Assembly (NCBI GenBank): GCA_030151505.1
Contig: JASLDQ010000312.1
Span: 1 to 7,492 of the forward strand
Direction of reading: 5' to 3'
DNA from: Chromobacteriaceae bacterium
Lineage (GTDB): Bacteria > Pseudomonadota > Gammaproteobacteria > Burkholderiales > Aquaspirillaceae
Length of the DNA stretch: 7,492 nucleotides
The notes under the pieces were generated by a model, which saw only the letters and a program-made list of their open reading frames with translations, had not been told where the DNA came from and ran no database searches. The translations under genes were made by a program, and so were the position numbers. Below are positions 6,300-7,492 of this stretch, one piece after another; within the stretch, counting starts at the first letter, position 1, and every line of letters starts with the position of its first letter.

Positions 6300-7492
6300 A
6301 TGAAATCCAAAACTCTTCTGTTGGCACTGGCCGTGCTCGTGCTTGGCGCGATCTCGCCGCTGGCCTTTGCGCCCTATCGCTGCTGGTGGCTGATGCCGCC
6401 GATTCTGGCCGGACTGATTCTGTGCGTCCGCCACGAGTCTCCCCGGTGCGGCCTGTGGCTGGGCTGGCTGTGGGGGCTGGCCAGCTTCACCGCCAATTTC
6501 TACTGGATCTACCTCAGCCTGCACGACGTCGCCGGCTTGCCGGCGGTGTTCGCCTTGCCGCTGACCCTGCTGTTCCCGGCGTGGCTGGCCTTGTTCCCGG
6601 CGCTGGCAGTGTGGCTTAGCCTGAAAATCGGCGCGCAGCGAGACAGCCGCGCCGGCTGGCGCTGGATCGGGCTGTTCCCGGCGGCGTGGGTGCTGGCCGA
6701 GTGGGTGCGAAGCTGGCTGCTGACCGGATTTCCGTGGGGTACGCTGGGCTACAGCCAGATGCCGGAGTCGCCGCTGGCGGGCTACGCGGCCGTCACGGGC
6801 GTGTTCGGCGTGTCGTGGCTGGTGGCGGCCAGCGGTGGCGCACTGGCATGGCTGGCGGGAGCGGCCCGTCCCGGTGCCACGGCCGGGCACACGCGCCGGG
6901 CCGGCATGGCGCTGGTGCTGGCCGCGGTCTGGGCAATCTGGGCCGGCGGCGCCGCGCTCAAATCGGTCGAGTGGACCCGGCCCAGCGGCGAGCCGGTCAG
7001 CGTGGCGCTGGCGCAGGGCAATATTCCGCAGACGATGAAGTGGGACCCGGCCGGCGTCGAGCTGGCGCTGACCGTCTACGCGCAGCAGGTCGCCGCCAGC
7101 CGCGCCCGGCTGATCGTCCTGCCGGAAACGGCCTTCCCGCTGATGTACGACGAGATGCCGGCCCAGTACCTGACGCTGATGCGGGATCTGGCCCGCCAGA
7201 ACGGCGCCGAACTGGTCACCGGGGTGCCGACGCGCACGGCCGATGGCGGCTACCTGAACAGCGTGGTCAACGTGACTGGCGCCCCGCAGTCCTACAGCAA
7301 GGACCACCTGGTGCCATTCGGCGAATTCGTACCGCTGCCATGGCTGACCGGCTGGCTGTACCGATTCATGAACATGCCGCTGGCGGGCTTCTCGCGCGGC
7401 GGGGCCGAGCAGGCGCCGCTGGCGCTGGCCGGTCAGCGGATCGCCTTCAACGTCTGCTATGAGGACAGCTTCGGCGAGGAGCTGATCGGCCC
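6300..7492 (+). CDS. lnt: Apolipoprotein N-acyltransferase Lnt (partial, 3' end outside window)
   Basis: Inner-membrane enzyme that transfers an acyl chain from a phospholipid to the N-terminal diacylglyceryl-cysteine of lipoproteins, the last maturation step before Lol sorting. The 397 complete codons run without a stop to the window edge. The N-terminal third is a set of hydrophobic helices, starting about residues 5-24 and continuing to about 215, with ANFYWIYLSL and TGFPWGTLGYSQ typical of the family. A periplasmic nitrilase-like domain begins at about 232 with VALAQGNIPQTMKWD. The catalytic triad is present: E276 (LPET), K334 (YSKDHLVPFGEFVP) and C386 (FNVCYED), close to E267-K335-C387 of E. 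coli. Only the last part is missing, because the window ends. No clear Shine-Dalgarno sequence precedes the ATG, and three inverted repeats fill the gap after corC. Confidence 0.96.
   Translation, partial: MKSKTLLLALAVLVLGAISPLAFAPYRCWWLMPPILAGLILCVRHESPRCGLWLGWLWGLASFTANFYWIYLSLHDVAGLPAVFALPLTLLFPAWLALFPALAVWLSLKIGAQRDSRAGWRWIGLFPAAWVLAEWVRSWLLTGFPWGTLGYSQMPESPLAGYAAVTGVFGVSWLVAASGGALAWLAGAARPGATAGHTRRAGMALVLAAVWAIWAGGAALKSVEWTRPSGEPVSVALAQGNIPQTMKWDPAGVELALTVYAQQVAASRARLIVLPETAFPLMYDEMPAQYLTLMRDLARQNGAELVTGVPTRTADGGYLNSVVNVTGAPQSYSKDHLVPFGEFVPLPWLTGWLYRFMNMPLAGFSRGGAEQAPLALAGQRIAFNVCYEDSFGEELIG

Noticed and set aside
6027..7307. Long minus-strand open frame (426 aa) opposite lnt, with many Gln/Arg/Pro residues
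   Set aside because: The + strand encodes Lnt with its full Glu-Lys-Cys triad. The antisense product is low in complexity and matches no family I know.
6686..7462. Plus-strand open frame (258 aa) in another frame over lnt
   Set aside because: It is Gly/Arg/Ala-rich with no domain, and it is out of frame with the clear Lnt reading that starts at 6300.
2331..7492. The miaB-phoH-ybeY-corC-lnt cluster as a novel system
   Set aside because: The order is a known conserved arrangement, also found in E. coli, and every protein has its expected length (lnt is cut only by the window edge) and key residues.

Overview
The window is a stretch of ordinary chromosome from a GC-rich Gram-negative bacterium, most likely a betaproteobacterium (Neisseriales or Rhodocyclales are my best guesses; the sequence alone does not settle it). 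The evidence is the core gene order miaB - phoH(ybeZ) - ybeY - corC(ybeX) - lnt, which also occurs in E. coli, together with outer-membrane lipoprotein machinery (Lnt). A pteridine reductase of the PTR1/FolM type and a MidA/NDUFAF7-type methyltransferase lie beside it. I see no phage, transposon, CRISPR or toxin-antitoxin genes and no convincing new multi-gene system.

Left part (1-1675): a pteridine reductase gene runs leftward off the window edge and is divergent from a complete SAM-dependent methyltransferase gene. The 80-bp gap between their starts carries a 19-bp dyad. Middle (1676-2330): a single tRNA gene with anticodon CAT has its own near-consensus promoter and a clean hairpin terminator. 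About 380 bp without a convincing gene follow, then an extended -10 promoter and a strong hairpin placed 12 nt before the miaB start codon.

Right part (2331-7492): miaB, phoH, ybeY and corC lie on the + strand with short gaps or overlaps, and lnt follows, cut by the window end. MiaB methylthiolates tRNA next to the anticodon. YbeZ and YbeY are an ATPase and a metal-dependent RNase linked to rRNA maturation and ribosome quality. CorC/YbeX is a CBS-domain protein linked to Mg2+/Co2+ handling, and Lnt adds the third acyl chain to lipoproteins. The corC-lnt junction is opened by 188 bp packed with three perfect inverted repeats, which is the most unusual structure in the window.

The points most worth a second look are the hairpin-rich corC-lnt gap, the hairpin in the miaB leader where a Shine-Dalgarno sequence would be expected, and an eight-G run inside miaB just before its radical-SAM cysteines.
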